DNA of 64,000 nucleotides from JBFMFR01 sp040752025 (GTDB lineage: Bacteria > Chloroflexota > Anaerolineae > Anaerolineales > UBA4823). Position 1 is the first letter of the stretch; each line of letters starts with the position of its first letter. The notes under the pieces are model-generated. The model was not told the origin of the DNA and did not search any database. It worked only from the letters and a program-made list of their open reading frames with translations. The stretch lies in contig JBFMFR010000005.1 in the NCBI GenBank assembly GCA_040752025.1, positions 205,808 to 269,807 on the forward strand, written 5' to 3'. Made by a program: the position numbers and the translations under genes. Below are positions 22,416 through 30,684 of the stretch, piece after piece.

Positions 22416-23786
22416 ATGCCTCTAACCCCTGGCCATTTCACCAGCCGCACCCTCCGCCAGGCCCCCTGGGGTCCGGCCGTTGCCCGCATCCTCGCCGCCG
22501 CCATCGCTGCCGTCGAACCCGGCGCTGCCGTGGAAGCCGCCATTCAGCGCCGCGGCTCGCGTCTGGCCATCGCCGGGCGGGAATACGACTTAGATCAGGT
22601 CCGGCGCGTTTTCCTGGTGGCAGTCGGCAAGGCCAGCGCCCCCATGGCCCAGGCCGCCGCCCAAATCCTCGGCTCGCGCCTCTCCGGCGGCGTTGTTATC
22701 ACCAAAGACGCTTACTCCGAATCCCCCCTGCCATCCTTGCTCCGCCTGCTGCAAGCCGGTCACCCCCTGCCCGATGAGCGCAGCGTGCAAGCTGCCCAAC
22801 AGGTGACCGCCCTGCTGGAGGAAGCCCAACCCGGCGACCTGCTGCTTGCCCTGATCTCCGGTGGCGGTTCGGCCCTCCTTGCTGCCCCCGCCTCCGGCAT
22901 CCACCTGCAAGATCTGCAAGCCTTGACTGCCGCCCTGCTGGCCTGCGGGGCCGACATCCACGCCATCAACACCCTGCGCAAACACCTCGACCAGCTCAAA
23001 GGCGGCGGGCTGGCGCGCCAGGCTGCTCCTGCCCAGGTCGCCGCCCTGATCCTCTCCGACGTGGTCGGCGACTCGCTGGAGGTGATCGCTTCCGGCCTGA
23101 CCGCCCCCGACCCCTCCACCTTCAGCGACGCCCTGCAAATCCTCAGGCGCTATGGCCTCCTCGAGCTAACTCCCCCCGCCATCCTGGCGCGCCTGCGCGC
23201 CGGGGAGCGCGGCGAACTACCCGAGACCCCCAAACCCGGCGACCCGCTCTTCGCCCAGGTGCACAACGCCATCATCGCCAGCAACCGCCAGGCTGCCCAG
23301 GCTGCCCTGGGACAGGCCCAGGCCGAGGGCTTCCAGGGCCTGCTGCTCACCACCTGCCTGCAAGGCGAAGCCCGCCAGGCCGGGCGCGCCCTGGCCGCCC
23401 TCCTGCAACAGGCCTCCGCCGGCCGCGCTCCCCTGTCCCGCCCGCTCTGCCTGCTGGCCGGCGGCGAGACCACCGTCACCCTGCGCGGCAGCGGCCTGGG
23501 TGGGCGCAACCAGGAGCTGGCCCTGGGCGCCGTCAGCGAGCTGGCCGGACTGCCCAACCTGGCCCTGCTGACCCTGGCCACCGACGGCGGTGACGGCCCC
23601 ACCGACGCTGCCGGGGCTGCCGTCACCGGCGAAACCCTCGCTCGTGCGCAGCAATTAGGCCTCGACCCCACCGCTTACCTGGCCCGCAACGACGCCTATC
23701 ACTTCTTCGCCGCCCTGGATGACCTGCTCAAGCCTGGCCCCACCCACACCAACGTCAACGATCTGACTTTCCTGTTCGCCTTTTAG
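22416..23786 (+). CDS. Glycerate 2-kinase (DUF4147/MOFRL family)
   Basis: 456 residues. An N-terminal DUF4147 domain (about 5-240) contains VAVGKASAPMAQAA and LISGGGSALLAAPASG, and a C-terminal MOFRL domain (about 320-455) contains GGETTVTL, GLGGRNQELAL and TDGGDGPTDAAGA. The enzyme phosphorylates D-glycerate at position 2 to 2-phosphoglycerate, linking glycerate or serine-type carbon to glycolysis. ATG 22416 gives the normal length; the open frame runs further back through repeats and into the previous gene. No Shine-Dalgarno precedes it. No glycerate or hydroxypyruvate genes are adjacent. Confidence 0.9.
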   Translation: MPLTPGHFTSRTLRQAPWGPAVARILAAAIAAVEPGAAVEAAIQRRGSRLAIAGREYDLDQVRRVFLVAVGKASAPMAQAAAQILGSRLSGGVVITKDAYSESPLPSLLRLLQAGHPLPDERSVQAAQQVTALLEEAQPGDLLLALISGGGSALLAAPASGIHLQDLQALTAALLACGADIHAINTLRKHLDQLKGGGLARQAAPAQVAALILSDVVGDSLEVIASGLTAPDPSTFSDALQILRRYGLLELTPPAILARLRAGERGELPETPKPGDPLFAQVHNAIIASNRQAAQAALGQAQAEGFQGLLLTTCLQGEARQAGRALAALLQQASAGRAPLSRPLCLLAGGETTVTLRGSGLGGRNQELALGAVSELAGLPNLALLTLATDGGDGPTDAAGAAVTGETLARAQQLGLDPTAYLARNDAYHFFAALDDLLKPGPTHTNVNDLTFLFAF

Positions 23787-23857
23787 CGTCTACGCAAAGA
23801 CACCCGGAGCTGGTTGGCTGACAAATCTTATGCAGAGCGCTTGATCTGCGCATCTAA

Positions 23858-23893
23858 CACGGAGATCACAGAGAAGCCACGGAGTTCACAGAG
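23858..23893 (+). repeat. Tandem CACGGAG-TCACAGAG repeat
   Basis: Two near-identical 16-base units (23858-23873 and 23878-23893) repeat with a 20-base period. A further repeat-like stretch rich in TTCGTG/TTCTTAGCG follows at about 23907-23935. This kind of intergenic repeat is common in deep-branching bacteria; no coding frame is present. Confidence 0.6.
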
Positions 23894-23968
23894 TTTTACC
23901 AAAAAACTTCGTGTTCTTAGCGTTCTTCGCGGTGGAAGATAAAATCTGTCCACGAACACCAATTTATC

Positions 23969-24832
23969 TCAGCTATTGGCAATCGCTTCGATGAACGCCG
24001 GACTGCTGCCGCAGCACGCCCCCACGATCTGCGCTCCCAGTTCGCCGAACTCAACGATGCACCCGGCGAAGGCTTCCGGCCCCACGTCGTACACCGTCTC
24101 GCCCTGCACCAGCCTGGGCAGGCCGGCGTTGGGCTTGGCGATCAAAACCGCCTCCGGTAGGGCCTCACGGAACTGGCGCAGCACCTCCGGGATCATCTCC
24201 AATCCCTCGCCGCAGTTAGCCCCGATCGCCGTCAATCCCAGCGGCCACAGCACTTCCGCCGCCTGGCTTGGGCGCACACCCATCATCGTACGCCCGCGCC
24301 TGCCGAAGCTCAGCGAGCAAAACACCGGCAGGTCGCCGGCCTGGCGCGCCGCCGTCACTGCCGCCCGCGCCTCCTGCAAGTCACTCATCGTCTCCACCCA
24401 CAAAGCGTCCACCCCGCCTTCCACCAGCGCCGCCGCCTGCTCGCTGAACGTCTCCAGCGCCTTCTCGTAATTCAGACTGCCCATCGGATGCATCAGCTCG
24501 CCCGTCGGGCCGATGTCGCCCGCCACGTAAGCCCTTCCATCCGCCGCCTGGCGCGCCAGCCGCGCCGCCGCCAGGTTCAGCTCATAGGCCCGCCCCGTCA
24601 CGCCCGTCTTGGCCAGCTTGATCTCGCTGCCCCCGAACGTATTGGTCAGGATGATCTGCGAACCGGCCTGCAAATACGCCGCGTGCAGCGCCAGCACCTT
24701 CTCGGGCTGCTCCACGTTCCACACCTCCGGGGCCGTGCCAGGCGGCAGCCCCGCCGCCATCAACATCGTCCCCGTCGCCCCATCCGCCACCAATCGCTTG
24801 CCCGACGCCAGATATTCCCGTAAAGACTGCAT
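23969..24832 (-). CDS. Homocysteine S-methyltransferase family protein
   Basis: A 287-residue TIM-barrel enzyme of the homocysteine methyltransferase family (betaine-, S-methylmethionine- or MetH-N-terminal type). The N-terminus shows LVADGATGTML; the zinc cysteines are in GANCGEG (near 207) and the pair GACCGSSP (near 274). It transfers a methyl group to homocysteine, giving methionine. The length fits a free-standing enzyme rather than the first module of full MetH. An AAGGAGG site precedes ATG 24832, and TAAAAT (24868-24863) is a possible -10. It stands alone between repeat-rich gaps, so the methyl donor is undetermined. Confidence 0.9.
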   Translation of the reverse strand: MQSLREYLASGKRLVADGATGTMLMAAGLPPGTAPEVWNVEQPEKVLALHAAYLQAGSQIILTNTFGGSEIKLAKTGVTGRAYELNLAAARLARQAADGRAYVAGDIGPTGELMHPMGSLNYEKALETFSEQAAALVEGGVDALWVETMSDLQEARAAVTAARQAGDLPVFCSLSFGRRGRTMMGVRPSQAAEVLWPLGLTAIGANCGEGLEMIPEVLRQFREALPEAVLIAKPNAGLPRLVQGETVYDVGPEAFAGCIVEFGELGAQIVGACCGSSPAFIEAIANS

Positions 24833-24900
24833 GCCTGCCTCCTTCTCAGCCGGATGCCCTCAATTTTACCCCATCTCTCGCCACCCGCTGAAAAGAAGGG

Positions 24901-24972
24901 TACACGGATTTCACCGATTCACACGGATCGATCTTTCAAACAAAATCCGTGGCATCCGTGCGAATCCGTGTA
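24901..24972 (+). repeat. Imperfect inverted repeat of ATCCGTG units
   Basis: The left half, beginning TACACGGATT, is roughly the reverse complement of the right half, ending AATCCGTGTA, so the region can form a long imperfect hairpin. The right half (24943-24970) is identical over 28 bases to 28531-28558. Confidence 0.7.
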
Positions 24973-25001
24973 CGAAGAACTCCCTAACCTCGCCCCACCC
25001 C

Positions 25002-25097
25002 AGACCTGACGGGTTTCCATATCACCCCGATCCGGCGCAGCGCTCATTTGCCCCGCCGCCCCGACCGGCCACGGCCTTGCCAAAACCCGTCAGGTCT
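25002..25097 (+). repeat. MITE-like palindromic element, copy 1
   Basis: A 96-base element bounded by perfect 15-base inverted ends: AGACCTGACGGGTTT and AAACCCGTCAGGTCT. It contains no coding frame. The interior is shared with the second copy at 25114-25211. Confidence 0.75.
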
Positions 25098-25113
25098 TGT
25101 CGCCTCGCCCACC

Positions 25114-25211
25114 CATGCCTGGCGGGTTTCCATGTCACCCCGGCCCAGCGCAGCGCCCATTTGCCCAGCCGCCCCGATCGGCTACGGCCCTGCCAAAACC
25201 CGTCAGGTCTG
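25114..25211 (+). repeat. MITE-like palindromic element, copy 2
   Basis: The same element as at 25002-25097, in direct orientation 16 bases downstream. Its left end has diverged (GCCTGGCGGGTTT) while the right end (AAACCCGTCAGGTCT) is intact. Confidence 0.7.
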
Positions 25212-25294
25212 GTAGGCCATGGTTTTGCACACCAGGGCTCTAGAAAAATTCCGCGATTCAGGATTTCAGGACTGCAGCAGCCAGGATTCCAGAG

Positions 25295-28200
25295 TCACTC
25301 TGAGCGGGCGCAGCGGAGACCGATGTAGTTGAAGGAAACGGCGGGAGCGTACCTGAAACGGCTGGCCGCCCGCAAGGACCACTCACTGTAGTCCCAAACA
25401 CCGCCCCGCATGACACGCTCCTGGCCCGAGGCTGGCCCGGTAGGATTGTTGTCACGCGGCGAACTGCCATAAAAGGTCTCCAGGTACCAATCCTGCACCC
25501 ACTCCCACACGTTGCCGGCCATGTCATACAACCCGTAGCCATTGGGCGCGTAGCTGCCCACCGGGCTGGTATCTCCGATGCAGCCGCCATCCTTGCCCCA
25601 GTAATTAGCCCGTTCGCAAGTCGGCGCTTCATCCCCCCACGGATATTGCTTCCCATCCAACCCGCCACGCGCCGCCTTCTCCCACTCTGCCTCGGTCGGC
25701 AGCCGCCCACCGCGCCACTGGCAGTAAGTATTCGCCATCTCCCAGGTCACGTAGATCACCGGGTAATCAGCGTATTCCGGGTTGCCGTAATAACTGCTGC
25801 GCGTGTAGGATTTGCTCCGTGTGGGCGGGTCACAGGTTCCCGCCGCCACGCACTCGGCGTAACGCCCGTTGGTCACTTCATAGGCATCGATGGAATACGC
25901 ATCCAGGTACACCGTGTGCACCGGTTTCTCATCGTCATTCCCGGCGCCGCTGCCCATCTGGAACTCCCCGGCCGGCACCAGCGCCATCGGCACCCCGAAA
26001 GTATCCGAAATCACCCCTGGCAGCCCCGCCGTCGGGGTCAGCGCAGGAATGGATGCGGTTGCGCTGGGGAGGGCAGCCGTCGACGCTGGCACAGTAGCGC
26101 TGGGTAGTATAACCGTTGGCGCTGGCGCAGTAGCGCTGACAATTACAACCGTCGGCGCTGCCGAAGTCTCCACAGGTGTAGCGATGGCCCCGCCCAGCAC
26201 CCCCAGCATATCCAGCAGCTTATAACCTCCAAACGTCCCAACCGCCAGGCACACCACCGCTGCCAGCACAATCCATATCGGGCTAAGCCCTTTGAACGGC
26301 AGGCGCGCCGGCGCGGGCAGTTCATCCTGCACTGGTGCCGCGCCTTGCGCCGCCAGCCGGGCCAGCCACTCGCCCACATCCCGGTAATTTGCATCCAGCG
26401 CCCGCACTTCAGCGAAGAGCGCCTGGGCCTGGGCGTACTTCCGCCCCCGGTAGGCGCGCACCGCCCCCTCGTACCCCACCTGCATCTTGCGCTGCTTCTC
26501 CGCCTCGGCCAGCTTCTCCTGCGCCGCCGGGTAATTGGGATCGAGAGCCAGCAGCGCCTGCCACTGTTCGATCGCCGCCTCCCATTTCTGGGCGCTCATC
26601 GCCGCTTCAGCCAGGCGCAGCGCCTCGGCCTGGCGGGCGCGCTGCGCCTGGCGCGCCTGCTCAGCACGCGCCCGCTCCAGCAGTTCGGCTGCCTTAGGGT
26701 AAGCTGCCTCCAACCCAAGCAATTCCTGCAAATGCGCCGCCGCCGCATCCCACTCGGCCGCGTCCATCGCATCCAACGCCTGGCGGTAAAGCCCCTCCAA
26801 TTTTTCCTGGTGTGCCTGCGCCGCCAGCGCCGCCTGGGCCTCCGCCAGCAGCCCCTGCGGGTCGGGGTAGTCTGCCTGCAAGCCCTGGATTTGCTTGAAA
26901 ACGCCCAGTACCGCCTGCCAGCGCCTGCCCTGGCTCAAACGCACTGCCTGGGCGTACAGGTCCACCAGGCGCACCTGCTGTCGGGCTTGCGCCAGCAGCG
27001 CCGCCGCGTCACGATAATCCGGCGCTTGCCGCAGCACACCCTCCAGCTTCTCCACCGCCTGCCCCCAGTCCCCGGCCTGCAGCGCCTGGCGCGCCGCGGC
27101 GTAATCCTGCGCCAGCCTGCCCTGCGCCTCGATCTGCGCCAGCCGGACGCGCACATCCTGGTAATCCGGGCGGAGCGCCGCGATCTGGTGGAAATAACCG
27201 CCCGCTGCCGCCAGGTCCCCCAGGTGGTAAGCTGCCAGCCCGTCCAGGTACAGCTTCTCCAGCTCGGCTTCCAGCCCGGCATCGGCGGGAGGCGGCAATT
27301 TATCTGGCGCCGGCTGCGTCGGGCGACGCTCCGATTTGGGCGCCGTTGGCAGGCTGACATCGAAAATGCGCCCATCCGGAGCGCGCGTGAAATACACCGG
27401 CGTGCCCCACTCGATATCGTTGCCGGCGGCGAAGATGGCCTTGCGCGCCTCCGCCAGGGCGGCGTCCAGCGGGTAGTTATCCGCCAAAGCGGCGTAGAAC
27501 TCGCGCCCGAAGGTAATCGCCGCCTCGTCAGTAATCTCGAACTGCATAGCGATCACCGCCGGGATGCCCTGGCGCACCAGGCTGTGCGCCGCCCCGGCGT
27601 ACGGGTCGGCCTGCCCGCTGCGCGCCCCCTCGCAAGCGTTCAACACCACCAGGCGCAGCGGGCGGTGGTCGGCTAGCAGCGCCCCCAGGTAGCTGCCGCT
27701 CAGAGCCCGCCCGCGCCGTTCTTCATCCTCGAACAATAGCAGGCCGTCCTGTTCGCTCTCCGAGAACTGCCCGTGCCCGATGAAGTGCAGCACGTGCACA
27801 TCCCCCTGGCGCAGGCGGCGCTGCAAAGCCGCCAGCGAGGCCGTCTCCAGGCGCTCCAGCGCCAGCCGCCCGCGCTGCTCCTGGCCACGCACGGCGTTCT
27901 GCAACTGCGCCCACTCGCGCTCCACGTCCAGAGGTGGGTAGTCCGCCGGGCTGGAGATCATCGCCAGCACCCGCAATGGCGGGGCTACTGCCAGCGCCGC
28001 CGGGGCCTGCGGCAGCTCGAAATAACGCACCAACGGCGTGTGCACCGACCAGGCCAGGAACTGGCGCCGCCCCGGGTTGTACAGGAACTCCCAGGGCAAG
28101 CTGTTCAATTCAGGGGCGTTCAGGCGCAAGCGCAAGCGCAGCCCCTTGCCCTGCGCCTGGGCGGTCGCCAGGCTGGCTGCGAAACAATCCCGCACCGCCT

Positions 28201-28450
28201 CGCCGAAAGCCGCCCGGAACAGGCGCTCACCGTAGCTGCGCGCCAGTTGCATCTCGGGCGAGTCCAACCGGCGTACCCCCTGGCGCGGCCGGCCCACCCG
28301 CAGGTGGAACACCTCCAATTCCAACTCCGAAAAAGGCCGTCTGAATTCGTGGCTGGCCTGCCCGCCCGGCGAATCCAGCACGCGCGCCTGGTAGGCCTCC
28401 CCACTGCGCTCGATTGACAGGTCGAAATTTAGATAGCTCAGTTCCGCCAC
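25295..28450 (-). CDS. CHAT-domain protease / TPR / transmembrane / FGE-fold fusion protein
   Basis: 1051 residues with four parts. (1) N-terminal CHAT (caspase-like) domain, about 95-370, with the catalytic pair visible: His in HFIGHG (near 225) and Cys in LNACEGA (near 273). (2) Long TPR-like region of repeated 35-residue helices (about 385-715; LDPNYP and similar turns). (3) One transmembrane helix near 725-750 followed by a Thr/Pro/Ala linker. (4) C-terminal FGE/SUMF1-type domain (about 815-1051) with RLPTEAEWEKAARGG, GLYDMAGNVWEWVQDW and RGGVWDYSEWSLRAASR. The catalytic cysteines of true formylglycine enzymes are absent from the RGG segment, so the domain is probably a binding module. 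Topology suggests an outside FGE sensor joined to an inside protease. GTG 28450 follows a G-rich site. It lies 123 bases downstream of the pseudokinase-FGE gene on the same strand. Confidence 0.85.
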   Translation of the reverse strand: MAELSYLNFDLSIERSGEAYQARVLDSPGGQASHEFRRPFSELELEVFHLRVGRPRQGVRRLDSPEMQLARSYGERLFRAAFGEAVRDCFAASLATAQAQGKGLRLRLRLNAPELNSLPWEFLYNPGRRQFLAWSVHTPLVRYFELPQAPAALAVAPPLRVLAMISSPADYPPLDVEREWAQLQNAVRGQEQRGRLALERLETASLAALQRRLRQGDVHVLHFIGHGQFSESEQDGLLLFEDEERRGRALSGSYLGALLADHRPLRLVVLNACEGARSGQADPYAGAAHSLVRQGIPAVIAMQFEITDEAAITFGREFYAALADNYPLDAALAEARKAIFAAGNDIEWGTPVYFTRAPDGRIFDVSLPTAPKSERRPTQPAPDKLPPPADAGLEAELEKLYLDGLAAYHLGDLAAAGGYFHQIAALRPDYQDVRVRLAQIEAQGRLAQDYAAARQALQAGDWGQAVEKLEGVLRQAPDYRDAAALLAQARQQVRLVDLYAQAVRLSQGRRWQAVLGVFKQIQGLQADYPDPQGLLAEAQAALAAQAHQEKLEGLYRQALDAMDAAEWDAAAAHLQELLGLEAAYPKAAELLERARAEQARQAQRARQAEALRLAEAAMSAQKWEAAIEQWQALLALDPNYPAAQEKLAEAEKQRKMQVGYEGAVRAYRGRKYAQAQALFAEVRALDANYRDVGEWLARLAAQGAAPVQDELPAPARLPFKGLSPIWIVLAAVVCLAVGTFGGYKLLDMLGVLGGAIATPVETSAAPTVVIVSATAPAPTVILPSATVPASTAALPSATASIPALTPTAGLPGVISDTFGVPMALVPAGEFQMGSGAGNDDEKPVHTVYLDAYSIDAYEVTNGRYAECVAAGTCDPPTRSKSYTRSSYYGNPEYADYPVIYVTWEMANTYCQWRGGRLPTEAEWEKAARGGLDGKQYPWGDEAPTCERANYWGKDGGCIGDTSPVGSYAPNGYGLYDMAGNVWEWVQDWYLETFYGSSPRDNNPTGPASGQERVMRGGVWDYSEWSLRAASRFRYAPAVSFNYIGLRCARSE

Positions 28451-28530
28451 TCACCACCCCTGCTGCTGGCCTCACTGCAGCCAGAATAACCTAAAGCCAG
28501 CCCGATTCGAAATTCTTCCCAACTCAAAGG

Positions 28531-28558
28531 AAATCCGTGGCATCCGTGCGAATCCGTG
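28531..28558 (+). repeat. Second copy of the 28-bp ATCCGTG repeat
   Basis: Identical over 28 bases to 24943-24970. It sits between the two FGE-fusion genes, so it flanks the CHAT gene on one side while the inverted-repeat copy lies beyond its other end. Confidence 0.85.
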
Positions 28559-28573
28559 AACAATGTTCCACCC

Positions 28574-30376
28574 CTACGGCAGCCGCACGCAGCGCAGGCC
28601 CACGTAGTTGTAACCCTTGTTGGGCAGGTTGCGCCCGCGCACCGTGGTACGGATCGACATCATCTCCAGCGACCAGGCTCCGCCGCGCAATACACGGTGC
28701 TGGCCAGAATCCGGACCACGCGGGTTGGATTCCGGCGAGTTGGCGTAATACTGATCGCTGTACCAATCCGACACCCATTCCCACACGTTGCCGGCCATGT
28801 CGAAGATGTTGTACGGGCTGGCCCCCTGATCGTACTGCCCCACCTCGCCCACGTCGCCGATGCAGGAGGGCCCGCCCCAGAAATTGGCGTAAGTGCAGTC
28901 CGGCTCGGCCTCGCCCCACGGGAAGGGCCGCCCGTCCGTGCCGCGCGCCGCCTTCTCCCACTCGGCCTCGGTTGGCAGGCGCGCCCCGCGCCACTCGCAG
29001 TAAGCCTGCGCCATCGGCCAGGAGACGTAGATCACCGGGTAGTTGGCAAACTCGGCGTTATCGTAGTAACTGGGGTGCGAGACCGAGCCCTGGTTGGTGG
29101 GCGGCTCGCAGCGCCCGGCGTTGACGCACTCGGCGTAGCGGGTGTTGGTCACCTCGTACTGGTCAATGTAATAGGTATCCAGCGTCACGAAATGCTCTGG
29201 GGCCTCGTCCATCGCCCCATAAGCACTGCCCATCAGGAACGGGCCGGATTCCACCAGCACCATCGGCACGCCGAAATCGTCGAAGATGCGCTGCGCCAGC
29301 CCGGCGGGCGTGGGCGTCACCGCCGGCGTGAACGTGGCCGTGGGCGTTACCGGCGTAGGCGTATTCGTCGGCACCGGCGTATGCGTCGCCGTAGCGGTCG
29401 GCGTGGGCGTAGGCGTCGCCAGCCGCTCCATAATATATGGATAAGCCAGCCAACCGCCGCCGATGATGGCTGCCAGCAGCAGCACTCCTACCACAACCAG
29501 GGCCACCGCCCAACTGCACCCGGCGCTGCGCTTGCGCGGCGCGGCGGCCGGCGCCGGGGCGCTGCCCACCTGGGCCTGTCCCAGGGCCTGCTTGAGCTCA
29601 GCCGCGTTGGCGAAGCGCCGCCCGGGTTCGATCTGGATGGCGCGCTCCACCACTGCGCTCAGCGCCGGGCTGATCCCCAGGTTGACTTCGTGCAGCGGGC
29701 GCGGCGGGGGCACGTCCTTGCCCTTGATCATGGCGCTCTCCGGCAGGCGCTTGCCCGAGAGCAGCGTGTACAGGATCGCTCCCAGGGCGTACACGTCCGA
29801 GCGCGGTTCCATCCCGCCCTTGCTGTACTGTTCGGGGGCCGAGAAGCCCGGCACCACCGCCTGCGGGATCGGGATGCTCTTCGTCTGGTCGTCGAACACT
29901 GCCAGCGTACCGAACCCCACCAGCATCGCCCCCCCGCTGGGCGTGATGCGGATGCTGGCTGGCTTCAAGCTGCCGTGGATCATCGGCGGTTGCTGGGCAT
30001 GCAGGTAAGCCAGCGCATCGCACACCTGCTCGATCCAGGCCAGCACCTGCTCCGGCGGCAGCGGTCCGTCGGCCCGCTCGAAGGCCGTCTGCAAATCTTC
30101 ACCATCCACGAAATTCATCGCCAGGTACAGCCCCTGCCCGGGCAGGCTGAAGGCGTCGTACACCCGCGGCAGCCCTGGATGCTGCAAAGCCAGCAGGCGC
30201 GGCGCCTGGCGGGCGAAATGCAGGCGCGCCGCTTCGGTATCGAAGACTTCTTCCAATGCACAGGGACCGTCGGCGTTCAGGTCCCAGGCGCGGTACACCG
30301 CCCCGAACTCGTTTTGCCCCAGCAGCTTGGCGATGCGGTAGCGCTCGTTCAGTATCTGGCCTTGTGACAGCGTCAT
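28574..30376 (-). CDS. Pseudokinase / transmembrane / FGE-fold fusion protein
   Basis: 600 residues. The N-terminal Ser/Thr-kinase-like domain (about 13-265) is catalytically broken: the P-loop is GQNEFG, Glu42 replaces the beta-3 lysine, HRD is HGS (134-136), the following Asn is Ser, and DFG is GFG (154-156). A transmembrane helix (about 287-312) leads to an ATPTPT-rich linker and an FGE/SUMF1-type domain (about 368-600) with LPTEAEWEKAARG, DMAGNVWEWVSDW and RGGAWSLEMMSIRTTVRGR. The catalytic cysteines of formylglycine enzymes are missing. It is a paralogue of the CHAT protein in its C-terminal half only. ATG 30376 follows AGGTGA; a near-consensus promoter lies upstream. Likely a membrane sensor working with the CHAT protein next to it; ligand unknown. 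Confidence 0.87.
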   Translation of the reverse strand: MTLSQGQILNERYRIAKLLGQNEFGAVYRAWDLNADGPCALEEVFDTEAARLHFARQAPRLLALQHPGLPRVYDAFSLPGQGLYLAMNFVDGEDLQTAFERADGPLPPEQVLAWIEQVCDALAYLHAQQPPMIHGSLKPASIRITPSGGAMLVGFGTLAVFDDQTKSIPIPQAVVPGFSAPEQYSKGGMEPRSDVYALGAILYTLLSGKRLPESAMIKGKDVPPPRPLHEVNLGISPALSAVVERAIQIEPGRRFANAAELKQALGQAQVGSAPAPAAAPRKRSAGCSWAVALVVVGVLLLAAIIGGGWLAYPYIMERLATPTPTPTATATHTPVPTNTPTPVTPTATFTPAVTPTPAGLAQRIFDDFGVPMVLVESGPFLMGSAYGAMDEAPEHFVTLDTYYIDQYEVTNTRYAECVNAGRCEPPTNQGSVSHPSYYDNAEFANYPVIYVSWPMAQAYCEWRGARLPTEAEWEKAARGTDGRPFPWGEAEPDCTYANFWGGPSCIGDVGEVGQYDQGASPYNIFDMAGNVWEWVSDWYSDQYYANSPESNPRGPDSGQHRVLRGGAWSLEMMSIRTTVRGRNLPNKGYNYVGLRCVRLP

Positions 30377-30421
30377 ATTTCACCTGTTATTGGGAACGGA
30401 ACACGAATAGTGATCACCCTA

Positions 30422-30450
30422 ATTGTAGAGCCAACCTTCAGGCATGTCAA
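30422..30450 (-). promoter_or_regulatory. Near-consensus promoter of the pseudokinase-FGE gene
   Basis: On the minus strand, TTGACA (30450-30445), a 17-base spacer and TACAAT (30427-30422). The expected start is near 30415, giving a leader of about 39 nt. Confidence 0.75.
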
Positions 30451-30467
30451 CATCTACAACCTGCCTC

Positions 30468-30496
30468 TTGACCAAATCCCCACATTGTGGAAAAAT
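30468..30496 (+). promoter_or_regulatory. Promoter of the tRNA-Leu gene
   Basis: TTGACC (30468-30473), a 17-base spacer ending in TGG, and AAAAAT (30491-30496), an extended -10 layout. Transcription would begin a few bases before the tRNA at 30507. It is divergent from the minus-strand promoter at 30422-30450. Confidence 0.5.
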
Positions 30497-30506
30497 AAGC
30501 CCTGAA

Positions 30507-30590
30507 GGGGCGGTGGCGGAATTGGCAGACGCAGGGGACTTAAAATCCTCCGGTAGAGATACCTTGTGGGTTCAAGTCCCACCCGCCCTA
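30507..30590 (+). tRNA. tRNA-Leu (anticodon TAA)
   Basis: An 84-base class II tRNA. The acceptor stem pairs 30507-30513 with 30583-30589 (first pair G-U), and the discriminator is A at 30590. The D-arm has GGCAGACGC, the anticodon stem GGGGA/TCCTC encloses loop CTTAAAA with anticodon TAA, the variable arm folds as GGTA-GAGA-TACC, and the T-arm is GTGGG-TTCAAGT-CCCAC. The CCA end is not encoded. It reads UUA/UUG codons, which are rare in this GC-rich sequence. Confidence 0.96.
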
Positions 30591-30598
30591 TACTGTTC

Positions 30599-30640
30599 AA
30601 AGGGAAACCGCGTTTGCACGCTGTTTCCCTTTCTTTTCTA
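30599..30640 (+). terminator. Intrinsic terminator after tRNA-Leu
   Basis: AAAGGGAAAC (30599-30608) pairs perfectly with GTTTCCCTTT (30623-30632), followed by a T-rich tail to 30639. Confidence 0.85.
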
Positions 30641-30684
30641 TCCTGATTACCTGGTTGCCTGATCGCCCAATTACCTTCCTTCCC

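Larger units (their letters stand above)
24833..25294. other. Non-coding gap filled with palindromic repeats
   Basis: This 462-base stretch has no credible gene. It holds one hairpin-type repeat (24901-24972) and two copies of a 96-98 bp element with inverted ends (25002-25097, 25114-25211), listed separately. The remainder (25212-25294) shows nothing recognisable. Confidence 0.75.

Noticed and set aside
25295..30376. True sulfatase-modifying (formylglycine-generating) activity for the two FGE domains
   Set aside because: The two catalytic cysteines after the RGG motif are missing and no sulfatase gene is nearby.
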